Counted from the first letter of the stretch, positions 24,934 to 39,100 are shown. The stretch is DNA of 64,000 nt from Anisakis pegreffii (GCA_035041965.1 JAPYMA010002088.1:1-64000); one strand, 5' to 3'. The notes: generated by a model from the letters alone, not told the origin. Translations and numbers: made by a program.

Positions 24934-25798
24934 ATCAAACAAATTCATTTGTTCAGTATTCATTTACTTCACCTGTCAGGCGTTTGTTGACAATCACTGT
25001 ACACTGAACAAGTCAGCGCTTTCAGAGTGTTCAGTTTTGAGTTTGTTTAACGAAAAGGTTCGAAAATTATTTCATTTCACATAACTACAATCATTCGAAA
25101 ACAGTTACTGCTTCAGTCGTCAGAATTTTTTTCTTTCATTGCTTTTGACTTCTCGTTGTTTAAAGTGGTTGATTTTTCAAGTGAAACTGTGAGAGTGAAA
25201 ATGGATATATTAACCTCGCAATCGTTGTAGTCTCGAATTGATTACGCGAAGTTCGTTTCCATTGTGGGCGATTGTAGAGCATTGGCTTTTGAATTTTATC
25301 ATTGTTTGAATCTGCCTGATTTTTGCGGTACCTACAATCAGCTGGCGTGTAATTTTCATGTTTTAATTTAGAGACAGCATAATTTTTGTTTATGATGGCG
25401 TGGGAGGGACAGCGATCAGATCAAAATGAATTATTTGAGAGTCGTTTCATCCGCGAAGAAATCGCGTTTTCACAGTTCGGAAGGCACTCGCTCAACTTGT
25501 CAGTTCAGATTGCAGAACAATTTCATTTTTCCTCATCTTAAAGGTTATTCAGTCATTGACATCGTCGTCCTAGCAAAAAAAATGGTGCACTTGTTTGTCT
25601 TTCACTTTCACAAAATGACTGACTTAAAGTGGTACACGAATGCGCAAACGAAAACGCAGAGTAAATACGAAGGTAGCAGATTGTTGATAAATGACGGTAC
25701 TGTCACACTGTTGTAGCAGTAGTACCGATACAGTGTTGCTGCCGTGACATCACGTTCTCAGTTGACGGAATTAGAGAACGCCATGATTCGACCATCTG

Positions 25799-26780
25799 TT
25801 ATAAATTCCGTAAACTTGCAGTCTTTTTGAGTCGTCTAAAAGGTTGAAATTTCATTGCGTTTACGTACGGTTTCCGCATTTTCTGCAGACTTGACATCGA
25901 ATTCGATATCTGTTCGATGTCAATGCCTGGAATACTATATCGAACAGATACTGAATTCATTGCGCTAATTTCTTGATGCCACTTTTGTCGGATTGCTCTT
26001 CTGAAGGTCATAGAAGATATTAAAGTAGAACATTATCACATTATAATTATCAGTCGCAATGAGGTGCGTTCAGTTTTTTTTTTGATGAATTTGTTATGAA
26101 ATCGGAGTTTTTTCTGCAAAATTTTCTTAATTTTACGGATTTCCGTTCTTTCACGATCCATTCACTCAACAAATCGATTGTCTCACAATTGCAATTGATT
26201 TGTCATAAATTCTCATCGAAAGTTGGTCATTAATGTAACCTTCTAATTGCTGAAGTTAATGTGATTTTCGGTTAACACGTTAAGTGCTGAGTGATTGCTG
26301 CCAACTTTTGTATAAAGTGCAAATTTTGGGAGAGAATTTATCATTGAATAATTCAAATAGAATCAATGCTATTGCGTGAAAATATGCAATGAAGTTTATT
26401 TGCGTAACATGCATAATGGATTATATTTGTTTAGTGTGCCTTGATTGAATATCAATTGTTCATGCTTCGTTGTGCTAATAATGTATGCAAGTGCTCAATT
26501 TAGTGATTATTGCCTTAGTGCCGTATGTTACGTTCGAATTTCGATATTTCGCTTGGTCCTCCTCGATTTCTTGAAACCATAAACACCCAGTTTCGTGTGA
26601 ATAATCTCGTTCATATTCAATGAATTAACGTATTTCAGGTTTTCTTCATCCACTGCACTCACTTTCTGACAGCTGAATCGACGGCCGCTCCTCAACCCAT
26701 TCATAAACTCGACTGTACCGCGATAATTATTCTTTTTCAAGTCGCATATGGCTCTCTCCGTGAAATTCGTCCGACGATCT
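25799..26780 (-). other. Coding-like minus-strand segments, possible decayed gene or element
   Basis: Several stretches look coding. At 26663-26780 an exon-like segment contains TNFTERAICDLKKNNYRGTV and ends at a GTGAGT donor (after FSCQK). To its right a frame reads EGGFKTLKNLFE before a GTGAAG donor. Near 25880-25945 a segment after a TTCCAG acceptor reads RCQVCRKCGNR, which looks like part of a zinc ribbon. The frames do not join in phase in any way I could find. Either exons of a real minus-strand gene are present and I have the joins wrong, or this is the remnant of a transposase gene. No family assigned. Confidence 0.3.
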
Positions 26781-28886
26781 CTTCACCTCAAAAAGGTTCT
26801 TTAAAGTTTTGAATCCGCCTTCTGCAACTTCACTTCTAGCGAACTTCATGTTCCAACGGACTTGTTCGTGTCATCCAATCACACACTCTTCGTAGCAATC
26901 ATATTGTAAGCACTGATCCGTTTTGCTCTTTCTATCGCAACAAATGCATAGTGATCGAAGAACAAGATGCTCTATCAGCTTTAAATGCAGTGGTAACTTA
27001 AGAAAATATCCTTAAAAAAGTGCCGTTTTAGTAGATAAAGGAGTATCGTTTCCAAGTGCAAATTTCTGAATCTTTCATCGAATTCACTCGCCCAATTATT
27101 TGGGTACACTGTAATGTGATGACACAGATCAATCACCATATTCATCAGTATTTTCACTCGTCGCCCATTTAGTAGAATTGAATAATGCCACCTTTTTGTG
27201 TCATTATCGTTTTGTCACTTCTTGTCGAGTTAATTCTTTCACTATTCTTTGCTATCCAATCGGTGTTCCACTTCAATTTGAACCCAATGGTTTTCAATAA
27301 CTTCAGTTAGTGGAAGCAAGTGGGCATTGCATCTTGTTTCGCGTAGTTTAAGTGCCACTCATACGAGTCGAAGTTTCTGTTGATATTCACTAAACCAGCT
27401 TACATCATGAATGAACACTGTAACGTAATGGATAGGGTAAGTATTCGGGACACTAGAGCGATTCATTTATTAATAAACGAAATTATTGCAGCTGCACAAA
27501 AGAATCACAAAAATGTTCAGTGTGAAATTACAGCAGATTTGCGAAAGTCATCGCTTTGCAGTACTCAGCATCTAGCAGCATTCAGATGCATACTGATCCC
27601 AGTTTAATCTGATTGTTTATTGATTTTCTATCAGCTTCTTTGCGATTACGGATAACCAATTATCAGCATTTGTTGATATTCATTTCCAAAACTATTTTTG
27701 ACATTGACAATATTTACTGCCATCGTGTTGATTGAATGATATGGTTGGAGTGCGAGTGCATTACTGAAGGAAACTCAGCGAATAGCTAACACAGTTGTCG
27801 CGTTAAAAAGCTTTTTTCACGCCATCCCGAACACGTCTTGGAGTAATCATGAGTGTGATATTTAGAGGATTAATATGACTGACGACGGTGTATTTAATGA
27901 ATTGAATAATTCGAACAACTCGCAGTGACAGATGTGAAATCACGTTAACTACAATCGAATAGCGCAATACAGTATACCGATAAGTTGTAACTGTAGGAGG
28001 ACAACCTGATTGATGCGTCCAGAACGATTCACATAATGAGATATGGCACGATCAGCACCGTATAATACAATTTCACTCGAAAACAAAATGAATAAGTTTC
28101 AGCTCGTTGAAGAGAGAAATCACATCAACATGAGTATAGCATAACGTCAGTAAAATAATAACTCAACTTCTGCGAAGCAAAAACTGAAAGAACTGTGTAT
28201 CAGTCATTTAAAATAGAATAGTAGTGAATAGTACATTAAAATAAATTGTTGGCATTGACAAACAAATTAATCTATGTCAAAAGGAAATAAGCGAAAGGAG
28301 AGTAATGAATCGTTCGCAACGATTTAAATTTAAAGAAATTATAATCAGTGAAGGGGTACCGTTCATAAAAAAGATGAACGATTGAATTTTTATTCAAGGA
28401 TTCCGATATATGTATATGCAAAAGTGGAGATGCTTCGAATACCTATAGTGGCCTTCTGAAAGAAGAAAAAAACATTTTCGCAGTGACTCGCCTGATACGA
28501 TAAAGAGATTAAAGCATTCAGAACAAACAAATCGTGGAAAATATTAAATAACGATAAGCATATTCATGTTGCCGTCGCGTCATCTTTGTGTGGATGAAAA
28601 GAAATTTTCGTTTTTTGAACGGAAAAGGGAAAAAATTCGCTTAAGTGAACGATTCGGATATAAGAGAATCTCCGATGATACAACATAAAAAATGTCTTTT
28701 CCAATGTCTTCATCAAAAAAAAGAAATGTTCTGATTGAAAGATTTTACAGAAAATCAAATTGATGTGGTTAAGTTAAAATTATAAAGTTTTCATTCACCT
28801 AATTGAGAGTTTTCTCGATAATATGAAGTTGCTATTCATAATCAAAACAAGAAAAATAAAATCAAGTACAAAATTGAACTGTCACT
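26781..28886. other. No certain gene
   Basis: AT-rich sequence, no exon supported. Confidence 0.35.
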
Positions 28887-29089
28887 TCAGTTATGACGTT
28901 TGAAATCTAGCCGGATAAGAGCGGCGAGAGTAGCCATTATCATGGATAGTAGCATAAGCGCAATTTTGAGCTTGTTGGTTTTTTGGTGTGCGTTATGTCA
29001 ACGTATTGCTGCGCTATTGTCACAAAATAGTCATTGAAAGCGTTCAGTTCGGGGCGTAGATCTGGGGATTTTGATTTCCTCACGACTTG
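28887..29089 (-). CDS. Possible 3' exon(s) with a C-terminal membrane anchor
   Basis: Two overlapping minus-strand frames both look coding. One (28940-29089) reads SPDLRPELNAFNDYFVTIAQ. The other ends at 28887 and reads KLKIALMLLSMIMATLAALI followed by a short basic tail and stop, a textbook tail-anchor segment. They are out of phase, so a small intron or an indel would be needed to join them. The phrase FNDYFV also occurs in some LINE reverse transcriptases, so a retroelement relic is the other option. Confidence 0.3.
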
Positions 29090-30260
29090 TTAGTATGGAT
29101 CAGGCGAGTGCATTTTATCCGTACTGCTGACTGCGACAGTACCTCTGATACGTTGATTTCATTTTGTATCCACATAATGGGATAATCGTCTGTTGATTTT
29201 ATTTCATCCACACTCAATTGCATCAATGAGTAGTAGATTGATGAAGTACGAACCACACGCGGATGGTGTTAGGAAAAGCAACATTTACAAAAACAACTGC
29301 AATGAACCTAGAGGAACAGATGTTGATTATGGTGAACCTTGAAGAATATGAAGATCTGTTGATAGATGTTGATTGATCGTATTTGTACGGTATCGTGTCT
29401 ATCGGCTAAAAGCATATCACAAATACGGCATATCTAACAGTACTAACATATATCTGTATCATTCTTGTATCGTTATAATAATCGCCCGCACCCTCATAAC
29501 TATACAAAATTTTGTTAAGTACAATATAATGCGAATTTAGGCGTGTTTTGTTGAATACTTCACCAATTACTTCACATTACAATGAAGCACAACGTAGTCT
29601 GTATAAATTAAAAATATCGAACGGAAACCGCGAGAAAGATTATGGTTAAGGATTTTAAAAAATAAAAAGTCTCAAAAGTACGACAATAGAAACTAGGTGT
29701 AAGTAGAATTGCAGTTTTATAAGCTGCCCTAGCCAATGCAATCTGCTATTCTAGAAGTTTTGTCGAAGTCGACATCTTTCATTCGCTGTTTCGATTGATT
29801 TCGATCAAAAATTGCACTTTCAGGGTGTTATCACATGTATCTCAAACTATTCCACTCAAAAGTCGTCAACGAATCTCAAAGAAGTAAGATTCGTTCTGTT
29901 TATTTTCAATAATACGATTTAATAAATATTCTTTTTGTTATTTCTTTGTAAGGATCACGATTTTGACTCACTCCTCTTTATTATGGTCATTACCATTGGC
30001 AGTACGCAATTCACTGCAAGATTGCCAATTAACCAACTTCCTCCCTTCCATCTCATCGGAAATGTTGACTCATCTCACAAATAATAAGTTGTTACCAATT
30101 AAAGCGCTTACGGGCATTATTTTACGTTGTTGATTGTTCGGTTTTGGGTTTTGTCCAGCTGCATTGAATTGACATCAATTGAACTAGTATTGGAACAACT
30201 GTGATCGTTTGTGGTAAACCTGAATCGCTCCGAAAACCTTGATCAGTCCTGACGACTTAA
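29090..30260. other. Upstream region of citrate synthase
   Basis: No exon identified. The missing 5' end (presequence exon or promoter) of the citrate synthase gene probably lies here. Confidence 0.35.
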
Positions 30261-33200
30261 ATGTTTTTCGGGGCGTTTCTGAAATTCCTTCTCAAATTTA
30301 AGGTATTAGCTTACAAGATACCCGAACATCAAAAGAAGGTCGTTGAGTTCCGGAAGTCGCATGGTTCGACTGTGGTTCAAAATGTAAGCATTGATATGAT
30401 ATACGGTGGAATGCGAACGATGAAGGTATATTCTTTTTTTTCTATTGTTTACTGATGTATTTTTTATGATAAAATTTACGAGTTTAAAATTTCATTCATG
30501 ACTCATGCAGCATGAAAGAGAAAGTGTGAATTTTTTGTCGTGCTGTCCAGTTATATGAGATATACGCACCTGATAAGTGCTTGTGTTGTTCCGGTTGAAT
30601 TTGGTGTGCTTCATTTCGATCAAGAACACTTCGATGTATGTATTATTAAAATTTTCATGAAAGAATACCTTCAGGCTATGGTCACGGAAACGTCAGTTTT
30701 GGATCCGGAAGAAGGTATCCGTTTTCGCGGCTACTCGATTCCAGAGTGCCAAAGGCTGCTACCGAAGTTACCCGGCGGAGACGAACCACTACCCGAGGGT
30801 ATTTGGTGGCTATTGTGCACAGGCGATATTCCAAATGAACAACAAACCAAAGCCGTCAGGTACTGTTACTTTTTATACAGCTATCATCACCATATTTATT
30901 TGGAATTTCTCTCTTTGAATCAAGTGTACATTCATCACGAATAAAAGGGAATCACTCATACCATTATGCTTTATATGATTTGTAATATGCAATTTCGAAT
31001 CGGATATGGTGATTCTATGTTTTTAAAGATTGTTCTGATTGGTTTTTGATGTACGAAATTGGTTTGTGTTTACTCTTCGAACAAAGAGTTATTTTATAAG
31101 ATCAGAGATAAAAATGAGTGCGGTGAGCGCACACTGAAAGCATCGTGATGCTTGAACGAGATGAATGCTCAACAAATATTTTGAATCGTATAATTTGTCA
31201 ACAATTCCTAAATTTAGACGAATCGATGCGATGCGATTGTCCTTGTAATTTGCTTGGTAGAAGTAAGACAACGATGCGAATATTCATGATAACAATAGTA
31301 ATATCAGTAATAAAAATGATCATAGTAGTGATTATATGAGTAATAAAATGAAATAAAACACTGCAAACAATGTACAGCATTAGTAAATGGCAACGTTCCG
31401 GCATGATGAGGTTGATGAGTGGAATTGCGATTAATAATGGTAATTCAGCACGGCTGTTGAAGTTAGGATCGTAACTCATGTTCAGGCTCATCGAATACAG
31501 TTCAACAGGTCACTGACTTGTTAGACATAGTTGCAGATACTATGAATCAGTAAGATTAGGACAATTGTCATTGAATTGGCCAGTAAATGAAATTGCAGTC
31601 GAGAGTGGGCGGCTAAGGCAGATCTTCCTGAACACATTGAGAACATGATCCGAAATTTCCCATCGAAAGTACATCCGATGGCACAGTTTGTGTCCACAAT
31701 CGCAGCTCTGAGCAGTGAGAGCAAATTCGCAGTTGTAAGTATTTTGGTTTGACAGCGACTGCAAATAAAGAGAAACTTTACAGAATTGAGTCGTACTCGT
31801 TAAAAATCATCAATGACTATTTTAAAACCATCAAAAATTTAGTGTCATTGATAAATTCGGATGCTATATCCTCTCGATCCATAGTGTAATAAACTGATGA
31901 TGCAGACAACAGTGTTGTCATAAATCTTTTTTCATTCAGGCATATCATCACGGCGTTCCGAAAAGCACTTATTGGGAGTATATATTCGACGATTCAATGG
32001 AATTGTTAGCCAAATTGCCTACTATTGCAGCGATGATCTATCGAAATTTGTATAGACCAGGTTTGTTTGTTTGTTTGGGTTCGATACAAGCAACTCATGT
32101 CAAGTGCTTTAAAAAATTGTGATTCCATGGCTGTGACCGAGCATTTTAGGTACACTGATGGAACCAATAGACCCACGAAAAGATTGGTCGGGTAATTTTG
32201 CGAAGATGATGGGCTATGATGATCCGGAATTCGCCGAATTGATGCGACTATATTTGACGATACATAGCGATCATGAAGGTGGTAATGTCTCAGCACATAC
32301 ATCACACCTTGTTGGTTCTGCACTCTCCGATCCATTCCTTTCATTTTCGGCATCCATGGCCGGTCTGGCTGGACCGTTGCATGGACTCGCAAATCAAGAG
32401 GTTTATTCACTTATTCTATATGTTGTCTTCATTTTATGTTTATCGCAAAAATGGGTTTCTAAAGCTACCTAATTCATTGAATGCTAATGAAATAACTTCT
32501 GCGAACATCCGTTTACAGCGAAGCCACTTGATTCAATGCGGAGTAAGTTTACTCGCCAGATTTTGAGAGTTGACCGAAGAGCGGCGATCCAACAAGTTTC
32601 CTCTAGTTTAAAAATCCATTTTCCGTACTTGAATCTAATCGATATCCTTGCAGGTTTTGCTGTTCTTGTCAAAAATTGTCGAGGATCTCGGTTACAAATA
32701 CACCGAAAAGGATTTGAGCGATTGGGTTTGGAAGCATCTCAAGAGTGGACAGGTAATGTGTAACTTTTTCACTGAAACTGATTTATTTTTTGCAACGCCT
32801 AATTTTGATCTTTTATTAAATGGATATCAGAATTCCAGTGAATTCGTAATGAAAGATAGCAGAATTCAGGTAGTGCCCGGTTATGGTCATGCAGTTCTTC
32901 GTAAGACCGATCCGCGATACGAATGTCAACGAGAGTTTGCGTTGAAGCATTTACCTGATGATGATATGTTCCGTTTGGTGTCAGCACTTTACAAAATCAC
33001 TCCTGATATCCTCCTCAAGCAGGGCAAGGTAATGAACGAGCTTTCTGACCCAATTAGTTCGGTATTTCATTCAACATTTGATTCCATTCTGCGAGTAATT
33101 ATATTTTACTGTTATTGATCTTATGGTTGATATTCAGGTGATATTCATTGATAAGCAATGCCCACAAATCTGATCCGTATTATCTTATCACTCATATGCT

Positions 33201-33464
33201 CTAAATCTGTCTCATTCGGTAGTGTTTCAGGCGAAGAATCCATGGCCAAACGTAGATGCCCATTCGGGTGTGTTGCTGCAACATTACGGTCTGACTGAGA
33301 TGGACTTCTATACGGTATTGTTTGGTGTTTCACGTGCTATGGGTTGTCTGTCTCAGCTGATCTGGTCTCGAGCAATGGGCTTACCAATTGAACGACCCAA
33401 ATCGCACTCTACCGACGGTTTGATGAAGCTAGCGAGCAAAGCGGTCGCTCAGCAAGGAGCATGA
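30261..33464 (+). CDS. cts-1: Citrate synthase, mitochondrial
   Basis: Condenses oxaloacetate with acetyl-CoA in the mitochondrial matrix, the first TCA step. Eight exons join with matching phases: 30303-30425 (or from ATG 30261), 30675-30859, 31599-31734, 31940-32060, 32150-32400, 32654-32752, 32870-33028 and 33231-33464. The protein matches the family along its length: [59 protein letters not shown] and [10 protein letters not shown]. The three catalytic residues are visible: His in HSDHEGG, His in GPLHGLA and Asp in NVDAHSG. It ends at TGA 33462-33464. From 30303 it has 435 residues. Family members carry about 20-30 more at the N-terminus (matrix presequence). The ATG at 30261 gives a short Phe/Lys-rich start in frame, but a separate upstream first exon is equally likely. 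Confidence 0.96.
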
Positions 33465-33837
33465 TAACGCTTAAATAACTGATCAAAATGTATAATTGAT
33501 TTTGTAGACCTCTTATGATCATATTTCTTTCTGTGACTTTATTTACACGCACCAAAACATGTAATTCATCAATCACATTAACCATTAGAATTTGGTAGTG
33601 ATGATCTTCATGAAATTGTTGAGTTCTTGAAAATTTCATTCATTTCTAAGGGAGACGCGTGAGTAGGTATGATTTGTTGATTATTTATATTCATTGCTAA
33701 AAATCTGGAAAGTAGAAGGAGAACGCTTGGTGCAGTCAGATGGACAAAAATATTGAGATAAACATTGCTTTTTCTTTCGTTCAGTGTATGCTTATCGTTT
33801 GTGCAATGAATTATTTGATATGATACTTTAACGGCCG

Positions 33838-33871
<34 letters not shown>

Positions 33872-34659
33872 TGAACAATTCTACATTACATATCAAAATA
33901 TTTCTAGGAACAATGTTTTCCTGTTTCACCATTAAAATTTTCCTATTTTCTCCATCCAACCGATATCCACAAATTGATTGTGGAGTATAAAAGGTTCAAT
34001 AGAGGGCGCAATAGTATAAATTTGAAATGAGGCGAATGAGATTACTCCACAAATTTTTCAAAATTATTTTCTCCACTCGGACATTTGATTTCAATGCCAG
34101 ACGTTCGTGAAAAGAATGCCATCCGAACTCAAAGGAAAATGATTTGAATTCCCGATGTTTTTCAATGTGCATAATGCAATTCGTTTGTCTGGTTATGAAT
34201 TCGATCGCATGTGTCAATAGATGGGATTTTTCAAAAACAATCTAGAACTCATTTAATCCAGTATGTTATGATGTTCAAATGCAAACAATATTTATATATT
34301 TCGCGAGATTAGTTCATAATTTTTGTGTATTCCGCATGATCTTTCCTTTCATACAATGATATTGTGAAAGTGATATGATGGCATCGTATAAATAAAGAAA
34401 TGTGCTATCAACGGTTTCGTTCATTACAAAGTCAAACTGTCGCTTCGCGAGCACTGTCCTCCTCAGAAGGGTGCATTTGAAAGCGATATTTCGCCCTATC
34501 ATTCATTGCTAAGAAAAGCGTTCTCAGAGTCAAAATCAGGTGAATGAAATCGACAAATGGAGCCGAATGGTTGCGTTCTCGAAAATCGAATTGACAGTTT
34601 CTTTACTTAATGATTCCAAATTTCGACAGATATCACATAGGAGCCATCGTTGCGTCAAT
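33465..34659. other. Intergenic, no gene seen
   Basis: 3' flank of citrate synthase with an AT microsatellite at 33839-33868. No supported exon. Confidence 0.4.
33839..33868. repeat. (AT)n microsatellite
   Basis: About 15 uninterrupted AT dinucleotides. Confidence 0.95.
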
Positions 34660-35640
34660 AACAATTTGAAAACGGTAATCATGACAACCCTATAGTAATG
34701 AAATCGCTCAGCTGTATGCTAGCTTAAATTAGCTCTATCTAAGGGAACAATCGCTCTGGAATACTTTCGAGTACGCAGAGTAAGCAAAATCGCTCTAAAA
34801 CATACTTTTTGAAAGATGAGAATCTGCTAGATTCGATGGTACCGAGAAACACTGATGTTACTAGGTAAACTTGAGAATACAGGAAGTTTGAAAATGGTAC
34901 ACGTGATATTCCTGTGGGAGTGTTCATTAGTCACGTCACAGAGATCAAATGTGCAGAGTTTGGCATCATTATAGAATGGTTCAAGTAGTTTGACATATCA
35001 TCAGAAAATCAGTTATATCTCTTGAACTGAACGAAATCTTTCGACAACATATCTATTTTTCTGAAACTGGAAAATCTCCTGAGATCTATTTTGAAAAGAA
35101 GTCGCGAGTTGCTGGGCAAACCTGAGGATACAGCTGGTTCGAATGTGAAACTCATGATAGCCTTACAATAATGAAATCATTCAACTGTATGACATACCTT
35201 GTTCAATCGAGCTGTATCTAATGCAAGTATGCAACATCGCTCGATAACATATACATGAATCCGATGGTACCGAGAAATAGTGGTCTTGATAGGGGAAAAT
35301 TGAGGATACAGGTAGTTTGAAAATGGTACATGTGATACTCCTGTAGAACTGTATCATTGGCCACGCTAAAGTGATCGAATGTGCAAAGTTTGGCGGCATT
35401 ATAATATGGTTCAAGTAGTATATTTTGACACATCTTCAGATGATCAGTTACATCTTTTGAACGAAGCAAAAATTTTCGATATTCTAAAACCTGAGACTGT
35501 TGAATTCGACAGCATCAAGAAACAGCGGTGTTGTTGGGTAAACTTGAGGATACAGGTAGTATGAAAATAGTGCTCATAATAGCCTCTTAGCAGTAATTAT
35601 AGGTAGTTTGAAAATAGTACTCATAGTACCCTTTAGCAAT
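34660..35640. repeat. Diverged tandem array
   Basis: Blocks recur in order with a spacing of roughly 430 bp. GATGGTACCGAGAAA occurs at about 34835 and 35263. GAGGATACAGGTAGTTTGAA or close variants occur near 34873, 35111, 35301, 35546 and 35603. AATGAAATC followed by CTGTATG occurs near 34700 and 35170. GCAAAGTTTGGC/GCAGAGTTTGGC occurs near 34953 and 35383. No long open frame is present. It could be a decayed satellite-like array or the inside of a non-autonomous transposon. Confidence 0.65.
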
Positions 35641-35649
35641 AATTATCAA

Positions 35650-35965
35650 CCTCCTCACCCCGCAACCTCAAAAACATTTTAAGATGTCATCGCACCCCCA
35701 ACAACAATGATTATAATATCCTCGCACCCCTCACGATATCCACTCTTTATCTGTCGTCCACTACAGTGGGTGTCTACAGTGTAGATAGGCGTATACCATT
35801 AGAGTACGTTCCAGACTTTCTAAAAACCATACGTTAAATTCGTGCTCTACTTTTTCGTCAACTTTAATGCACAAGCAATAAGACCTTATCTCGCACCCCC
35901 GCAATACTATCTTGCCCCCCCCCTTAAGCCCTTAAGGGTGCAAGTCCGCCGGTTGAAAAACACTG
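35650..35965. mobile_element. Possible hAT-type element end
   Basis: The right edge, reversed, reads CAGTGTTTTTCAACCGG, which resembles the CAGTGNTTNTCAACC ends of hAT/Charlie elements. The adjoining sequence is unusually C-rich with repeated CGCACCCC words. I did not find the matching left end, so it is either truncated or a chance resemblance. The tandem array at 34660-35640 could belong to the same element. Confidence 0.35.
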
Positions 35966-36047
35966 TTCTAGTCATATCGCTGAAAGTTGTTCTACGACGT
36001 TAGCACGTCTTGTAATGTTCCGTCACAACATATCCCAGCATATTTGG

Positions 36048-36051
<4 letters not shown>

Positions 36052-36125
<74 letters not shown>
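36052..36125. repeat. (AT)n microsatellite, long
   Basis: About 74 bp of AT dinucleotides. The Ile/Tyr repeats in open frames over it are artefacts. Confidence 0.95.
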
Positions 36126-36126
<1 letters not shown>

Positions 36127-39100
36127 GTTTGGCACTAAGAACGGCCCTATTCCGAGAGTCATACTCTCTCTACCACAAGATATTCGCCATATTCAGAAAA
36201 CTTTCAAGTGCAACATTGACTAAAAATATGCGAAAGCTTTAAATCAATAGGAAAAATGCTAAATGAAAGATCTTCATTCGCGGGTTTTAGGTTTATATCT
36301 TCGGAATATATCCAGATATATGGCTACAACCATCTTAAGATAGTTAATCTGCAATAGAGCATCAGTGCCGGATTAAGCACACTACAGTTAATCAACGTTC
36401 AACGGAATGCATCAGTCACTATCGATTGATCAATGCTAATCATTAGTATAACTTTCGACACTTCTCTCTGTTGAACTTGGAAAATGCAACAACTCTCGGT
36501 AAAAACCAAACCAAATCGGGCAACAGAACGCGACATTCATGTGACAGATTGACGTTTGAGTGAGCGAATTGATCGACGAGATAAAATGCGGTGTCGAATT
36601 CCTTATTGCTGAATGAATGGGTAATTAGTGAGAACAATTAGGGGTGTATCAATAACGATAAACGCTTAATCTGCAATTATGTACGATTGATCCATAATAA
36701 TGTCACATCAAATAAACTCTTGTTGTTCCACATCTACTGGTTTTGACGTAGTCTAGATGCTTTTCAAAAACTGGAGAGTTTCTCCATTAGCTGCATTGGA
36801 TAGATATTCTGCAAAAGTTTCATCTTTAAATTTTTACTTGATTCATCTTCTTCACGTGTCACGTTTGATGCTTCTCTTGCTTTTTTTGGCTTTTTCAAGC
36901 AAATTTGTTGTTTTGCAGATAATTCGGTGATAAATGCTATTCATTATCAGTAACTTAAGTAAGCAGTTCAAAAATTGAGTTGAAGTTCACAATGAAAATT
37001 TTCACAAATAAAGTTTATTTGACTGGGATAAACTTTAAATTTATAACAGTATCAAATAATCATTATTCGACGAAAATTCAATCCTTATGCCCATTTGATA
37101 GTGGATTTTAAGCAAAAGAGAAGTGAGTTTGGGTCGCTAGACGATGAATTCGTTGAGCAATCGAAATCAATTTAGCTCAATGTCAGAACAAATATTATAC
37201 CCTAAGGCTATTAATTAGTGATATTTTAACGCCTACTATTTACTTTGGTTGAATCTGACGAAAGATACGTCATTCGAGTATGGCCCATACAGCTGAATAA
37301 TGAACCAAAATTATTATATTTGTTGCATACTTCCAATTCAATCGTTGTTATTATTATTGCTTAATGATTTATTGAATTGTTAAATGCCCAATTCCAGAAG
37401 GACGAATGATCTTTCAGTGAGGAGGACTTCTCTCGAATCGCTCTCCTTAAGGTGCTAATCGTTTGGGAGATTGAACCGGCTGGATGTTGAAATTTACGGC
37501 TGGCGAATCTGGCTACTTCATTGAATGCTGAACTTGTCTTGGTCAAATGTTCGACCCACAGTATCCACTGCACTTTCCATTCTGCAATCAATTCAAAACT
37601 ACCCTCTCGTGAACCATCCGCTCTCCGAGACTATCAGCTCTATTTTCGAGAATGTCCTTGTATACTATACTTTATCGGGGTGCATTCACTAGCATCATCA
37701 ATTCGTTGTTTTTATTCAAAACATTCTCACTGCTCTGATTTCGCAGTTATCGACGAACATGAGCAGGAATAATGTTGAAGTATACTGCTAATTACATGGA
37801 CTGAATTGATGGAATTGCATAACTCAGACAACGTCTCTCTATTGATGCATATACTGCATTTGGCTTAATCTTATCGCGGAAGCGTGTGAAAATTCACTGG
37901 TGAATAGGAATCGAAACACGTTCACTTCTAGTAGACAACATATTCGATAAATAATTCAATGAACGTTCATCACCACAGACATTTTTATCTTCTCGTTTCG
38001 GTTCTTTTCGTAACGTCACCTGTAGATTATCCAAACATCTGTTTCGTTTCTTAAATTTACCTTATACATATTTCAACGTTTTTATTTTCTTACGTCTGAT
38101 TGCCTTAATTGATTGTACGTTGAACATCCAGGATGGGGCGCTTTGGCTGCGGATGTTTCTGCACAAAATTGGTTCCTCTCCTGTGCTGTTAGGCACATAG
38201 GGGTAACTGGAATCATTCAGCCTTTGCGCTCCGAATGCGCTGAGAATCATCCGGCAGCAAATCGTCCTTCACACTCAAAAATCGAGTTCTTTAATAGCAC
38301 AACCACAATTGCATATCGATCCTCTCAATTCTAAGTTCTTCAATTGTTCGATGCTCGCAAACGAAGTACATAATTGTTAAAGCTGAACGTCTACTAACGA
38401 TAAGCGTTACTTGGGAACGGTCAAATTCGGATTTTGGAAACGTTCACTGATAAAATTTCACTTGTTGAAAGACTTTTCGTAAACTGTCCCCATTGATACA
38501 CTCGGTTGATAAACCCAGCACTGTGTGATCGTGCAAAATCTCGTTATCGCTGTCAATTCTAGGAGTTTTACCGCTGCCAAAAAAATTTGATCAACTGAAG
38601 ACTGACCGCTCAATCGCCACTACTGATCGGTGATAATGATTAATTCGTCGGAAACAATCGATGCTGACCAGTTCGCCTACCATCAACATTCAAACAAGTG
38701 GAATGATACCACGGTAATTCATCTACGCAACTTCTCGAATTCCCAATCTATCATCTAACTTCCTACCTTCCGTCTCATTATTAGCTCCAATTCGCTATCT
38801 AACACAGCATTGTCTTCCATCCAATGATGCGAACCAGGTTCTTGGTAGCACAACAATTGCAACATTACTCCTTCGAAAGTCTATCCTTAGTTTATCAGCC
38901 TAGATTCGTATGGTAGGCACCGGAAAACTTCCCATATGAGTAAGAAACCACACGCCTGGTGATTCTAAAACATTTTATAATCATTTGCGGTTCGGATGAG
39001 GTGTTGCGCAGGAAACACGTTTAAGCATTTACTGAGAAATTTATTCATTTTTCAACATAGAATTTACGGCAATGCACTAGTCAGTCGAAAAAATGTTTTG

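Larger units (their letters stand above)
21935..25798. other. Gene-poor region with short repeats
   Basis: There is no supportable gene over almost 4 kb. It contains a pair of related 80-bp sequences (22312 and 23354) and a palindrome at 24904. Open frames are AT-driven and lack splice context. Confidence 0.35.

Noticed and set aside
35987..36242. Ile/Tyr repeat proteins
   Set aside because: Translation of an (AT)n microsatellite.
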